Shown one piece after another: positions 45,851 through 54,717 of a stretch of DNA of 64,000 nt. Below the pieces are notes generated by a model, which saw only the letters and a program-made list of their open reading frames with translations, was not told where the DNA came from and did not search any database. How positions within the stretch are numbered: position 1 is the stretch's first letter; each line of letters opens with the position of its first letter. The DNA lies in the NCBI GenBank assembly GCA_022647575.1, contig JALCKY010000003.1:62001-126000 (forward strand), in the 5' to 3' direction. Source of the DNA: Lachnospiraceae bacterium (GTDB taxonomy: Bacteria; Bacillota; Clostridia; Lachnospirales; Lachnospiraceae). The position numbers and the translations under genes were made by a program.

Positions 45851-48100
45851 TTAAGCATCTTTCGTGCAGAGATACGATGCGGCTGCATCGGATACCGCAG
45901 CTGTTCCTCCGAGGACGTAAAGATGCGTCGCTCCTGCTCCCGGAAACGTACTGCGGATAAACTGAAAACTCAGGCCGTTCATGTCTTTGCTGTTCACGAG
46001 CAGGACCGGTACCCCCAGCATCGCCCCGTACATGCCTCCGACAAGCGCATCCGGGAAATTCTCCCCGTTCGCGATCAATGTATTATTATATCCCGTCCCG
46101 GCTGAATCAGCAAATTCTTTCGCAATTTCCACACTCGTCCCGTAGCGGTCAGCGCCGAAAATTCTTTGTACCGTTCTGCCGGATGCCCGGATCGTATCCT
46201 CAATCGACTGGCTGACGACACCGGTTCCTCCGACAATATAAACCTTGCTGTATTTCTCAGCGACTGCCAGCACCGCCGGATCAATCTCCTTGTTCGTCAG
46301 CAGAATCGGCATTTTCAGTTTATAGCTCCATGGGGAAACAGACAGGGCATCTGCAAAGTTCTCCCCGTATGCAAGGACACAGGCATCCGTGCTGAAATCA
46401 ACGGCTGCTTCCAGTTTCTCCGCCGTCTCGTAGCGGCTGTCTCCGTAGATCCTCTCCGTCCGGACTTCGCTCTGTGCCAGCTGACTTTCGACTTCCTGGC
46501 TGATGACGCCGGGCCCGCCGATAATCACGACCTGCGAAATGCCCATTTTCCGGATCAGGCTGAGCGTTTCGTTCGGAAGCGAATTTTTCGCCGTCATCAG
46601 AATCGGCAGGTTCAGGCTTCCGGCATAGCCGCTGGCCGCAAGGCTGTCCGGAAAATTCTCACCGGAAACCAGGACTGCCTTCGCTGCCCCGTCCGGGAAC
46701 GCTGCCTCGGCAATTGCGGCGGCGGTACTGTAGCGCCCATCACCGAACACCCTGTCAAAAGAGGCATACTTTATGGTCGCTTTTGGCTTTGTCTTTCCGT
46801 AAATGATGCCGTCGGTCCAGCTGCTGATTCCGATTGCATTCAGATACCGGCTTTCATCGATACCCGATGACTCTGTCATGTTCTTGAAAACAGAATAAAT
46901 TTCGCGCTTTGTTCCGTTCGCCGAGGCCTCCACGCCGTTTAACCGGAAATCCGCCGGATTATCCGCCCACGGCTGGTAGATGCAGGCATCAATCATGTCA
47001 TTGCGTTCCGCTGCTTTATAGGTATACAGCAGTTCCGCTGCCTGGGCCGTTTCACCGGCACGGGCGTCATAACCGAATTCCGTCAGGATGACGCGGTGCG
47101 TCGAGCCGTATTGGTTCCTGATGTGGTCCGTCAGGACATCCAGATTGGCTGCCGTCAGGAATCCGGTATCGTCGTCATAGGTCTGATACGAATACTGCGC
47201 CGCGGACGGTCCCCAGAGCGTCCACTTTACAGGATCATCTTCCGCCGTGTAAGGCACCGGATAGGGATGGAATGCAAGATTCCAGCTCTTTCCTGTTTCG
47301 ATTGCCGCAAAACGGTCCAGCAGTTCCCGGGATGTTAACTCCTGTTTGTCCGTCCTTGCCGTATTCCAGACATTGTCAAGACAGATATAGGCCTTTGCCA
47401 GCGGCTGCTCTTCTTCGACAGCCTTCTCCATCTGCTCAAAAGACTGAGCGGCAATAATGGCATTCGTGCTGAGATCTCCGCTTCCGGTATAATTCCATTC
47501 CGCCTGACTGTTGATTTCGTTTCCGACTACCCAGTTATTGACCCATGGCATTTTTTGAACCAGGTAATGGAACAAAGCCCCCAGCCTGTTGGCTGAAGCG
47601 CTGTCACTGGCGTTCAGGGCATAGTAGGGTGCGTTGGTATGAGTTCTGGCCCCCGGATAAATATACTGCTGGACAGCCGCGTCATCCGACCACGGCAGAA
47701 GCAGCTGGACCGTAATCGCCGCACCTGCCTGCCGGTACTCCTGCGCTCTCAGGTAAGTCCAGCGCCAGGTATTGGAAGAAATATCATTTTCAGAACGGAA
47801 TTTATAACTCGTTCCATTGTAAGAAAAGTTTTCGCTCTGGGTTCCCGGAGTAATGACCGTATCAAGATTCAGATTAAAAAAGACATGTCCCAGTTTCAGG
47901 GAAGATACGCTGTCCCCTTCCGCCGTCCAGGTATTTCCTCCTTCAACCGTGCCTTTCTTGTTGACCGGACTTTCTACCGGTCCGTCCGCTGCCTGCAGCC
48001 TTTCCTGTGATCCGGCAGCGGATACCTGCTGCCAGCCTGCCGTTGAAAAAATCAGTGACAGAACCAGTATCTCAATCAAGATGTTCCTCAGTGTCCTCAT
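45851..48100 (-). CDS. Surface-anchored DUF5722-like glycosidase-type protein with CWB2 repeats
   Basis: About 749 residues from MRTLRNILIEILVLSL, which begins a Sec signal peptide ending near VSAAG; an alternative ATG at 48163 adds 21 residues. Residues about 75-395 form a TIM-barrel-like domain with two spaced acid motifs, VVGNEIN (Glu near 195) and ILTEFGYD (Glu near 341). This is the clan GH-A arrangement; the closest family I recall is DUF5722. Three CWB2 repeats follow (RVFGDGRYSTA, RIYGDSRYETA, RIFGADRYGTS), which bind secondary wall polymers. Probably an extracellular carbohydrate-active enzyme; substrate unknown. Confidence 0.78.
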   Translation of the reverse strand: MRTLRNILIEILVLSLIFSTAGWQQVSAAGSQERLQAADGPVESPVNKKGTVEGGNTWTAEGDSVSSLKLGHVFFNLNLDTVITPGTQSENFSYNGTSYKFRSENDISSNTWRWTYLRAQEYRQAGAAITVQLLLPWSDDAAVQQYIYPGARTHTNAPYYALNASDSASANRLGALFHYLVQKMPWVNNWVVGNEINSQAEWNYTGSGDLSTNAIIAAQSFEQMEKAVEEEQPLAKAYICLDNVWNTARTDKQELTSRELLDRFAAIETGKSWNLAFHPYPVPYTAEDDPVKWTLWGPSAAQYSYQTYDDDTGFLTAANLDVLTDHIRNQYGSTHRVILTEFGYDARAGETAQAAELLYTYKAAERNDMIDACIYQPWADNPADFRLNGVEASANGTKREIYSVFKNMTESSGIDESRYLNAIGISSWTDGIIYGKTKPKATIKYASFDRVFGDGRYSTAAAIAEAAFPDGAAKAVLVSGENFPDSLAASGYAGSLNLPILMTAKNSLPNETLSLIRKMGISQVVIIGGPGVISQEVESQLAQSEVRTERIYGDSRYETAEKLEAAVDFSTDACVLAYGENFADALSVSPWSYKLKMPILLTNKEIDPAVLAVAEKYSKVYIVGGTGVVSQSIEDTIRASGRTVQRIFGADRYGTSVEIAKEFADSAGTGYNNTLIANGENFPDALVGGMYGAMLGVPVLLVNSKDMNGLSFQFIRSTFPGAGATHLYVLGGTAAVSDAAASYLCTKDA

Positions 48101-48108
48101 TTTTTCTG

Positions 48109-48137
48109 CCGGGATTCTGCTCCCGGTTTCCCCTCCT
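48109..48137 (-). promoter_or_regulatory. Distant Shine-Dalgarno with intervening hairpin for the CWB2 gene
   Basis: On the minus strand AGGAGGGG (48130-48137) is 29 nt before the ATG at 48100. Between them lies a perfect hairpin CCGGGA-GCAGAA-TCCCGG (48109-48126). Folding would shorten the effective spacing to about 11 nt. A TATAAT -10 box for this gene is at 48182-48187. Confidence 0.5.
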
Positions 48138-48219
48138 TTTTTTCTGAGCCTCTGCGGAGCCATTATTTAAATGTCTGTTTAATTATACCACCTTTTCCTC
48201 ATGCAAAGGAGACTCTGCC

Positions 48220-49779
48220 ATGAAGGATGCCCATTCAATCCTGAATACCGTCTTCGGCTACGATTCCTTCCGCCCCGGCCAGGAAAAAATCATCGATGCG
48301 GTACTCCGCGGCCGGGACGTTCTCGGCATCATGCCGACCGGTGCCGGCAAATCCCTCTGCTATCAGGTCCCTGCACTTCTGTTTCCGGGGATCACGCTCG
48401 TCCTGTCCCCGCTGATTTCCCTGATGCGCGACCAGGTAGAGACCCTCAACCGGAAAAATGTACATGCGGCCTGGCTCAATTCTTCCCTGACTCCTTCCCA
48501 GCTGCGCCGTGCCTATCAGCTTGCTGCCGAAGGCGCTTACCGTCTGATCTATCTTTCACCGGAGCGTCTCCTGACCCCGGCCTTCCTGTCTTTTGCCGCA
48601 TCCGTGCGTATTTCCATGCTGTGCGTGGATGAAGCGCACTGCATTTCCCAGTGGGGCGAGGAATTCCGTCCCGCTTACCGCCGGATTCCCGAATTCATTT
48701 CCCGGCTCCCGGAGCGTCCCGTCGTGTGCGCCTTCACCGCCACGGCGACTTTCGGCGTGCGCGATGATATCATCCGCTGTCTCGGCCTGAAGAATCCGGT
48801 ATGCATGACGACCGGTTTCGACCGTCCGAATCTTTATTTTGAAGTCCGCCATCCGCAGGACAAATTCGAAGCGCTGAATACTCTTCTGAAAAAATACCGC
48901 GGAGAATGCGGCATCATTTACTGCCTCACCAGGCGCAGCGTCGAGACCCTCACCAGGCGTCTCATCCGGCAGGGCCTGGCAGCGGCTCCTTATCACGCCG
49001 GTCTCCCGAAAGAAGAACGGGAACGGAACCAGGCCTCCTGGCTTGCCGACGAGACTCCGGTCATCGTCGCGACAAACGCCTTCGGCATGGGCATCGACAA
49101 GCCGGACGTCCGCTTCGTCATCCATTACAACATGCCCGGCGACATGGAGGCCTATTATCAGGAGGCCGGACGCGCCGGGCGGGACGGTCTTCCCTCCGAC
49201 TGCATCCTCCTTTTCCATTACCGGGACATTGTCATCAATGAATTCTTCCTGAAGCAGAGTGAAAAGGACATCGAAAAAAGACAGGCGGATTCGGGAGAGA
49301 ATCTGCCTGCCCAGAGAAAAGAACGGGAACGCATGAAAGAAGATTTTCTCAGCCTCCGCCGGGAGAAGCTCCGGGAAATGATGCGGTATGCCGGTGCGAA
49401 GACGTGTCTCCGTGCCTTCATGCTGAACTACTTCGGCGAGCACGCTCCCCGCTTCTGCGGCAAATGCTCCGTTTGCCTTCAGGCTCCTTCGCCGCAGGAT
49501 GTCCCCGTGCAGAAAAAGAAACGGTTCCGGATGAATCTTCCTCAGGAAGACGGAGATCTGTATAAGCATCTCCGTGCCCTGCGGCTTCGCCTTTCACGGG
49601 AAAAGAAGCTGATCCCCGGGGACATTTTTTCAGATGAGCTTCTGCACCGGCTGGCAGCATCGGTGCCCGTTACCTGGTTCAGCCTCTTCCTCATTTCCGG
49701 AATGAACCCTGTGAACTGCATAAAATACGGCCCGGATTTCCTGACGGAACTCCGGGCCTGGAAAGATTCCCATTCCTGA
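48220..49779 (+). CDS. recQ: ATP-dependent DNA helicase RecQ family
   Basis: 519 residues. Helicase motifs: I MPTGAGKSLCYQ, II DEAHCISQWG, III FTATAT, VI QEAGRAGRDG. The RecQ zinc-binding domain has four Cys (CLRAFMLNYF, CGKCSVC). The C-terminal 110 residues form an HRDC-like helical domain. The loop after DEAH reads SQWGEEFRPAY where most RecQ proteins have SQWGHDFRPxY. AAAGGAG precedes ATG. Shorter than E. coli RecQ (609). Works in recombination repair. Confidence 0.95.
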   Translation: MKDAHSILNTVFGYDSFRPGQEKIIDAVLRGRDVLGIMPTGAGKSLCYQVPALLFPGITLVLSPLISLMRDQVETLNRKNVHAAWLNSSLTPSQLRRAYQLAAEGAYRLIYLSPERLLTPAFLSFAASVRISMLCVDEAHCISQWGEEFRPAYRRIPEFISRLPERPVVCAFTATATFGVRDDIIRCLGLKNPVCMTTGFDRPNLYFEVRHPQDKFEALNTLLKKYRGECGIIYCLTRRSVETLTRRLIRQGLAAAPYHAGLPKEERERNQASWLADETPVIVATNAFGMGIDKPDVRFVIHYNMPGDMEAYYQEAGRAGRDGLPSDCILLFHYRDIVINEFFLKQSEKDIEKRQADSGENLPAQRKERERMKEDFLSLRREKLREMMRYAGAKTCLRAFMLNYFGEHAPRFCGKCSVCLQAPSPQDVPVQKKKRFRMNLPQEDGDLYKHLRALRLRLSREKKLIPGDIFSDELLHRLAASVPVTWFSLFLISGMNPVNCIKYGPDFLTELRAWKDSHS

Positions 49780-49786
49780 TGAAATT

Positions 49787-50536
49787 TCAGCCGACCGGCT
49801 GGCCGCAGAATTCGCAGCAGCCTCTTGCATCCGGCGTGGTCGTTGCGCCGCAGTGCGGGCACACGACTGCTTTTTTCGGCGCTGCGGCTGCTGCCGCGTC
49901 CTGCCGTACATCCTTCTGAATCGTCATGAGTGCATTCTTTATTTCCTGGCCGAGCTTTTCGCACTCTGCATAATCGACATCCGAATGCGGATTCACATTG
50001 TGTCCGATTACGTCATTGATGGTAATGGACGTGCTGTTCAGCGGAAAACGGATTTCGTCAAAATACGGACTGTTGACGTTGATGATCATGGTGAAGCTGT
50101 AATCATAATTATAGTGAGGCGGATTGTAGGAAACTTCTTCATTGTTCGGTCCCTGCTTCCTGACTTCCATCTGATTCTCGCTGACGTCGACATTGCAGCC
50201 CGTGACGTCCGAGAAATTCAGGACATCCGGATTGGCTGCCGCAAGATCCCTCGCCGAAGTCACCATGAACTTTTTGCTGTCTTCATCCAGAAGTACTTTG
50301 GTATCCCTGCCGAGCGTCCGCGTTGTCTTGAATTCCGCCACCGCTTTTTTATTCTCTTCCCGGTAAGCCAGCTGCTCCTTGATTTCCGCCACCGTACTCT
50401 TGCGCCTGTCTGAAAACCAGGGTGAAAGCTTGGCCGCGCAGTTCTTGCACAGATTGCCGTCTTCCAGTTTCCGGTTCCCCAGAAATCCGATCTTGTCTCC
50501 GCAGACATCGCAGTATTTCTTATCAAAAAGTCCCAT
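49787..50536 (-). CDS. DUF4428 zinc-ribbon protein
   Basis: 249 residues. N-terminal DUF4428-type Cys pairs (CDVCGDKIGF, LCKNCAAKL), a coiled linker, a central beta-rich domain of about 110 residues (DTKVLLDEDSKKFMV to the Asn/Tyr/Phe strands), and a C-terminal second ribbon (CPHCGATTT, CEFCGQPVG). No signal or membrane helix. Function is unknown. GGAGGAGG precedes ATG. It faces recQ with a 7-bp gap and no visible terminator. Confidence 0.82.
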   Translation of the reverse strand: MGLFDKKYCDVCGDKIGFLGNRKLEDGNLCKNCAAKLSPWFSDRRKSTVAEIKEQLAYREENKKAVAEFKTTRTLGRDTKVLLDEDSKKFMVTSARDLAAANPDVLNFSDVTGCNVDVSENQMEVRKQGPNNEEVSYNPPHYNYDYSFTMIINVNSPYFDEIRFPLNSTSITINDVIGHNVNPHSDVDYAECEKLGQEIKNALMTIQKDVRQDAAAAAAPKKAVVCPHCGATTTPDARGCCEFCGQPVG

Positions 50537-50659
50537 GCTGCTTCCTCCTCTCCGTTTGAAAGCAAATCCTTCTGTTTCTATTTTATCAGCAATTTCGTTT
50601 CTTTCATAGATACGATTCGAAGAATCCGGAAAGACTCCCGGAAGAACGCACGTGCCTTC

Positions 50660-50965
50660 TCAGATAAAAAATTCTGCGGCAAATACGACAACGCAGCAGA
50701 CTCCTGCCACGGTGAACAGGCTCTTTCCGAGAAGCGAAAGAATGATACCGGCTGCCAGTGCCAGGATGCCGGCCGCCGGTGTCTGCGTCGCATCGATAAT
50801 CGCCGGGAAGGTCATGACCGCCAGTGTCACATACGGAACATAAAACAGGAACGAACGGATATAGGGATTCCTGATCTGCCTGCGGATCAGCGTCAGCGGA
50901 AGCACGCGGATGGCATAGGAGACGCCGGCCATGACAAGAATATAAAGATAGATATTATGAGTCAT
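50660..50965 (-). CDS. azlD: Branched-chain amino acid exporter subunit AzlD
   Basis: 101 residues from MTHNIYLYILVMAG, with AAAGGAGG upstream; a longer ATG at 51001 lies inside azlC. Four hydrophobic helices and the family pattern GVSYAIRVLPL...FLFYVPYVTLAVMTFPAI. It pairs with AzlC to export branched-chain amino acids or analogues. Overlaps azlC by 11 bp. Confidence 0.93.
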   Translation of the reverse strand: MTHNIYLYILVMAGVSYAIRVLPLTLIRRQIRNPYIRSFLFYVPYVTLAVMTFPAIIDATQTPAAGILALAAGIILSLLGKSLFTVAGVCCVVVFAAEFFI

Positions 50966-51704
50966 TTCCCGCCTCCTTTTCCGGAGTTTCCTCAAAGGCA
51001 TCTTCCTTCACCGGGAAGAAAAGGGCGGCGATTCCCGCAATGACGACAGTCAGGATAATGGTTCTGGTACCTGCCGAAATTCCGGACACGACCGGCAGCC
51101 GTGCCATCAGGAACGAGGAAATGAAGCAGATCGGAATCAGGAAGGCAATGACCCTGTTCTTCCTGGTCGGCGGAACAATGATGGCCAGGAACATGCCGTA
51201 CAGGGCAACCGACAGGGCACTCAGAATCCGTTCGGGCAGAACGCTTCCCGCCATGACGCCGGCCATCGTGCCGAGCGACCAGCCGGGCAGGGCAACCAGC
51301 ATGACCCCGTACGTATAGAAGGGGTCGAGGATTCCCGGCCTGGCAATCGTAACGCCGAAGATCTCATCGGTCACGTCATAGCCGACAAGAAGCCGGTGGA
51401 AGAATTTTGTATCAGGAGAAAATTTCTGTGAAAGCGCGCAGCTCATCAGAAGATAGCGCGCATTGGCAATCAGGGTAATGAGGGCAACTTCGGCATAGGT
51501 GGCATCGGAGGCGATCATCGTGAAGGCGGCATATTCACCGGCAGAAGCATTGTTCAGGAAACTCGCCAGAAAACCCTGAAACGCCGTCATGTGCGCACTT
51601 CTTGCCGCGATGCCCAGCGAAAAGCCTACTGCCAGATAGCCCAGCATAATCGGCAGACCGTCATGCGCACCTTTTGTCAGAGCCTGTGAATGGGAAAGTT
51701 TCAT
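50955..51704 (-). CDS. azlC: Branched-chain amino acid exporter subunit AzlC
   Basis: 249 residues, about seven to eight helices, with the AzlC segments IMLGYLAVGFSLGIAA near the N-terminus and LNNASAGEYAAFTMI (about 52). The C-terminus ends in a short Glu-rich cytoplasmic tail. In B. subtilis azlCD confers 4-azaleucine resistance. It starts six bases after the TetR gene, so the regulator and both exporter subunits form one operon. Confidence 0.93.
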   Translation of the reverse strand: MKLSHSQALTKGAHDGLPIMLGYLAVGFSLGIAARSAHMTAFQGFLASFLNNASAGEYAAFTMIASDATYAEVALITLIANARYLLMSCALSQKFSPDTKFFHRLLVGYDVTDEIFGVTIARPGILDPFYTYGVMLVALPGWSLGTMAGVMAGSVLPERILSALSVALYGMFLAIIVPPTRKNRVIAFLIPICFISSFLMARLPVVSGISAGTRTIILTVVIAGIAALFFPVKEDAFEETPEKEAGNDS

Positions 51705-51710
51705 ACGGCG

Positions 51711-52334
51711 TCAGTTCCTGTCTTCCTCCGCTTCGGTAATCTCAGCCATTCCGATGACGCCTTTTGCAAACAGGGTAAACATCTGTTTCCTGTTTTCTTC
51801 CGTATCCTCAAGACCTTTCGTTATGACACGGAAGGCAAATGCCAGGGTGGTATCGATCAGATAGACCCAGATCATATTCTCCGTCAGATGAGTGATCAGA
51901 CCGGTTTCCTCATTGAATTCCCGGACAATGGAAATAAAATCCTGGAAATAAACAATCTGCCCTGCCTGGACTTCCTGCGTGTAGCGGGTTGACGTACGGA
52001 AACGGTAATAATAAAGCGTTGCTTCCGGGTTGTCAATCAGATGGCCGTAATAAGCATACCACAGTTCGCGCATCAGGCGGTAATTGTCCAGAGGTTTTTT
52101 CATGTTCTGCGCAAATGATGTAAAGCACCCTGCAATCCCCTTATCAATCATGGTAAAGGTTTTTTCCAGAAGATCATCCTTGCTTTTAAAATGATAATAG
52201 AGGGATCCTTCCGCAACTCCTGCCTGGGCTGCCCATTTTTTTGTCGTAAACCCTTCAAAGCCTTCGTTCGCAACCAGCTTGACAGCGGCATCCATCATCA
52301 GCTTCTGACTGTCTTCTTCACGTGCTGTTATCAT
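51711..52334 (-). CDS. TetR/AcrR-family transcriptional regulator
   Basis: 207 residues. N-terminal helix-turn-helix (AAVKLVANEGFEGFTTKKWAAQAGVAEGSLYYHFKSKDDLLE segment, about residues 15-55) and a divergent ligand-binding helical domain. It is the first gene of the operon with azlC and azlD and probably autoregulates it. The region between the promoter and ATG has an imperfect inverted repeat (about 52363-52378) that may be its operator. Inducer unknown; amino acids or toxic analogues are a reasonable guess. Confidence 0.9.
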   Translation of the reverse strand: MITAREEDSQKLMMDAAVKLVANEGFEGFTTKKWAAQAGVAEGSLYYHFKSKDDLLEKTFTMIDKGIAGCFTSFAQNMKKPLDNYRLMRELWYAYYGHLIDNPEATLYYYRFRTSTRYTQEVQAGQIVYFQDFISIVREFNEETGLITHLTENMIWVYLIDTTLAFAFRVITKGLEDTEENRKQMFTLFAKGVIGMAEITEAEEDRN

Positions 52335-52384
52335 TTGCAGTGCTCCTCTTTAACAGAATCGAAATGAACATATACTTATTTTAA

Positions 52385-52413
52385 ATTGTAGCATTCTGCC
52401 GGAAATAACGCAA
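52385..52413 (-). promoter_or_regulatory. Promoter of tetR-azlCD
   Basis: Minus-strand -35 TTGCGT (52408-52413), 17-bp spacer, -10 TACAAT (52385-52390), giving a leader of about 45 nt. Confidence 0.6.
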
Positions 52414-52507
52414 CCTTCCTTCAAAGAATTTCGAACTTTTTCCGGTCCTTATGATAAAATAGTATCAGGAAATGAACCGTTCTGTTTCCGCCGAAAGGAG
52501 GTCTGTT

Positions 52508-53113
52508 ATGGAACTTTCAAAAAAAATACTCATTACCATCGGACGTGAAGAGGGAAGCGGCGGCCGTGCCGTCGCGGAAGCGCTCGGAAAAGATCTGAAC
52601 ATCCCCGTATTCGATAAAAACATGATTGAAAGAATCGCAAAGGAACACGGCTACGATGAAGACGTGCTCTCTTCGGAAGATGAAAAACTGACGAATCCGT
52701 TCTTTGAACCGTACACGAAATACGGCATGGACACGGCACTTTCCGAAAAGCTTTTCATCATGGAATCCAAAATCATCCGTGAAGAAGCCGAAAAGGGCTC
52801 CGCAATTTTCATCGGCCGCTGTGCCGACGATGTCCTGAGCGAATTCCCCGATCTTCTGAACGTCTTTATCTTCGCTCCGAAGGCTGACCGCATCCGGCGC
52901 GTCGCAGCTTCTGAAGGCTTTACCGCCGAAGAAGCCGAACGCCAGATCAAGCGGATCGACAAGCAGCGCCGTGCCTATTACCAGTTCTACACGGACAGGA
53001 AATGGGGCATGAGCGACGGCATGGACCTGATGCTCAACAGCTCATCCCTGACGCTCGAAGGATGCGCGGCCGCGGTCGAAGCCTGCCTGAAGACAAAGGG
53101 ATATCTGGCCTGA
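52508..53113 (+). CDS. Cytidylate kinase-like family protein
   Basis: 201 residues from MELSKKILITIGREEGSGG; GAAAGGAGG lies just upstream, and an earlier ATG has none. The P-loop is the atypical GREEGSGGRAVAEALG form of the AAA/cytidylate-kinase-like family (PF13189), with RCADDVL and a lid-like Arg-rich segment (RQIKRIDKQRRAYYQFYT). Substrate and role are unknown; such genes are common and scattered in Clostridia. True CMP kinase is usually a separate gene. It faces rsmI with a 17-bp gap. Confidence 0.85.
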   Translation: MELSKKILITIGREEGSGGRAVAEALGKDLNIPVFDKNMIERIAKEHGYDEDVLSSEDEKLTNPFFEPYTKYGMDTALSEKLFIMESKIIREEAEKGSAIFIGRCADDVLSEFPDLLNVFIFAPKADRIRRVAASEGFTAEEAERQIKRIDKQRRAYYQFYTDRKWGMSDGMDLMLNSSSLTLEGCAAAVEACLKTKGYLA

Positions 53114-53130
53114 ACCGGCTAAGATGCTCT

Positions 53131-53982
53131 TCACTCGTCCCGGGTTTTCAGAAGCTCGCGGTAGATATCGGATTTTGTGACTCCCCTGTCGCGGGCTGCA
53201 GCTTTCATGGCTTCCTTGCGGGAAATGCCGCTGTCCTCATACATCTTCACGTGTTCGGCAGGGCTCATCCTTTCCCATTTTTCACGGCTGTCCCGGATCA
53301 GCTGTTCCGGATCCGCTCCGGAAAGGACCAGCACGAATTCACCGCGGGGAGCCTCTGCCGCATATGCGGCAATGGCTTCCGAAAGCTTCATGCTTTCAAC
53401 TGTCTCAAATTTTTTTGTCAGTTCCCGGCACAGGGTAATGTCCCGGTCGCCGAGAATATCTTGCAGAGTCTTCAGCGTCCGCACAAGGCGGTGCGGCGCT
53501 TCATAGAAAACGACGGTGCGGGTCTCTTCTCTGAGGCTTTCCAGCACCGCCGTTTTTTCTTTCTGGTCGGTCGGAAGAAAGCCTTCGAAAATGAACCGGC
53601 GGGTATCGGCGCCTGAAAGCGTCAGCGCCGTGACAGCCGCACAGGCACCGGGAACGGCAGTGACCGTGATTCCGTTCTCCCTGCATTCCCGGAGCAGGAT
53701 GCTGCCCGGATCGGAAATCAGCGGCATGCCTGCATCGGTAATCAGCGCGATGTCCTTCCCCGCCAGAAGCGAACTGACAAGCGATGCGCTTTTTTCCTGT
53801 TCATTGAATTTATGGTAGGAAGTGACCGGCGTCCCGATTTCATAATGCTTCAGGAGTTTTCCGCTCGTCCGCGTATCCTCGCACGCAATCAGGTCAGCGC
53901 TCTTCATGACTTCCAGGGCCCGCATCGTAATGTCTCCCAGATTGCCGATCGGCGTTGCGACCAGATATAAAGTTCCCGCCAT
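53131..53982 (-). CDS. rsmI: 16S rRNA (cytidine-1402 2'-O) methyltransferase
   Basis: 283 residues, tetrapyrrole-methylase fold. Motifs: LYLVATPIGNLGDIT at the N-terminus, ACEDTRTSGKLL, and ITDAGMPLISDPG. It methylates C1402 of 16S rRNA. The C-terminal 50 residues form a helical tail (REKWERMSPAEHV...). It is the last gene of the housekeeping cluster, 18 bp after the trmN-like gene. Confidence 0.96.
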   Translation of the reverse strand: MAGTLYLVATPIGNLGDITMRALEVMKSADLIACEDTRTSGKLLKHYEIGTPVTSYHKFNEQEKSASLVSSLLAGKDIALITDAGMPLISDPGSILLRECRENGITVTAVPGACAAVTALTLSGADTRRFIFEGFLPTDQKEKTAVLESLREETRTVVFYEAPHRLVRTLKTLQDILGDRDITLCRELTKKFETVESMKLSEAIAAYAAEAPRGEFVLVLSGADPEQLIRDSREKWERMSPAEHVKMYEDSGISRKEAMKAAARDRGVTKSDIYRELLKTRDE

Positions 53983-54000
53983 CTTCTTCTCCTTCCGCGC

Positions 54001-54717
54001 TCATCCGTAAATCTTCCGGATTTCCTCCGTGTAGACCCCTCTCTTTTCATAGATAATCAGAGGAGGCCCCACGCTGACTCTCGGTCTTCCGCCCTTTACG
54101 GCTTCCAGCAGCACCATTGTCGGCTCCCGGTCCGCATACGGATAAACGAGACGCATCTTCTTCATTTCCAGACCGTACTCGGAAAGATCCCTGACGATTT
54201 CCGCAAGACGGAACGGCCTGTGGATCATCGCGAATCTTCCGTTCGTCACAAGAAGCCTGGATGCCTGGGAAATGACATCCCGGAGGCTGCAGCGGATCTC
54301 ATGCCGGGCAATGGCCAGCGGCTCTTCCGGATTGAGGAGTCCGTGGTGCTCCGTCATATACGGCGGATTGCAGGTCACGAGCGTAAAGGAAGCCGCACCG
54401 AAAATCGAGACCGCCTCTTTCAGGTCGCCGTCGGCAATGTGCACCGAATCTCCGAGATGATTGTACTCTGTGCTTTTCCGCGCAAGATCAGCCGCCCTTT
54501 TCTGAATCTCCAGTCCGGTAAAAGTTACGCCTTCCGGGGCGCAGGCCTTCATGATCAGCGGAATCGCTCCGTTGCCCGTGCCGAGGTCCAGCACATGGTC
54601 CTTCGGCTTCATGACCGCGAAATGTGAAAGCAGGACCGCATCTATTCCGTAACAGAATAGATCGGGGTCCTGCCAGATTTTATATCCGTTCTGAAGGTCG
54701 TCAAGTCGGATGCTCAT
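54001..54717 (-). CDS. TrmN6-type tRNA1(Val) A37 N6-methyltransferase
   Basis: 238 residues. Class I methyltransferase with SAM motif VLDLGTGNGAIPL (about 43) and catalytic NPPY (about 117). The N-terminus YKIWQDPDLFCYGIDAVLLS is typical of the YabB/TrmN6 family, which methylates N6 of A37 in tRNA1(Val). Overlaps ricT by four bases, as in the yaaT-yabB neighbourhood of B. subtilis. Confidence 0.9.
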   Translation of the reverse strand: MSIRLDDLQNGYKIWQDPDLFCYGIDAVLLSHFAVMKPKDHVLDLGTGNGAIPLIMKACAPEGVTFTGLEIQKRAADLARKSTEYNHLGDSVHIADGDLKEAVSIFGAASFTLVTCNPPYMTEHHGLLNPEEPLAIARHEIRCSLRDVISQASRLLVTNGRFAMIHRPFRLAEIVRDLSEYGLEMKKMRLVYPYADREPTMVLLEAVKGGRPRVSVGPPLIIYEKRGVYTEEIRKIYG

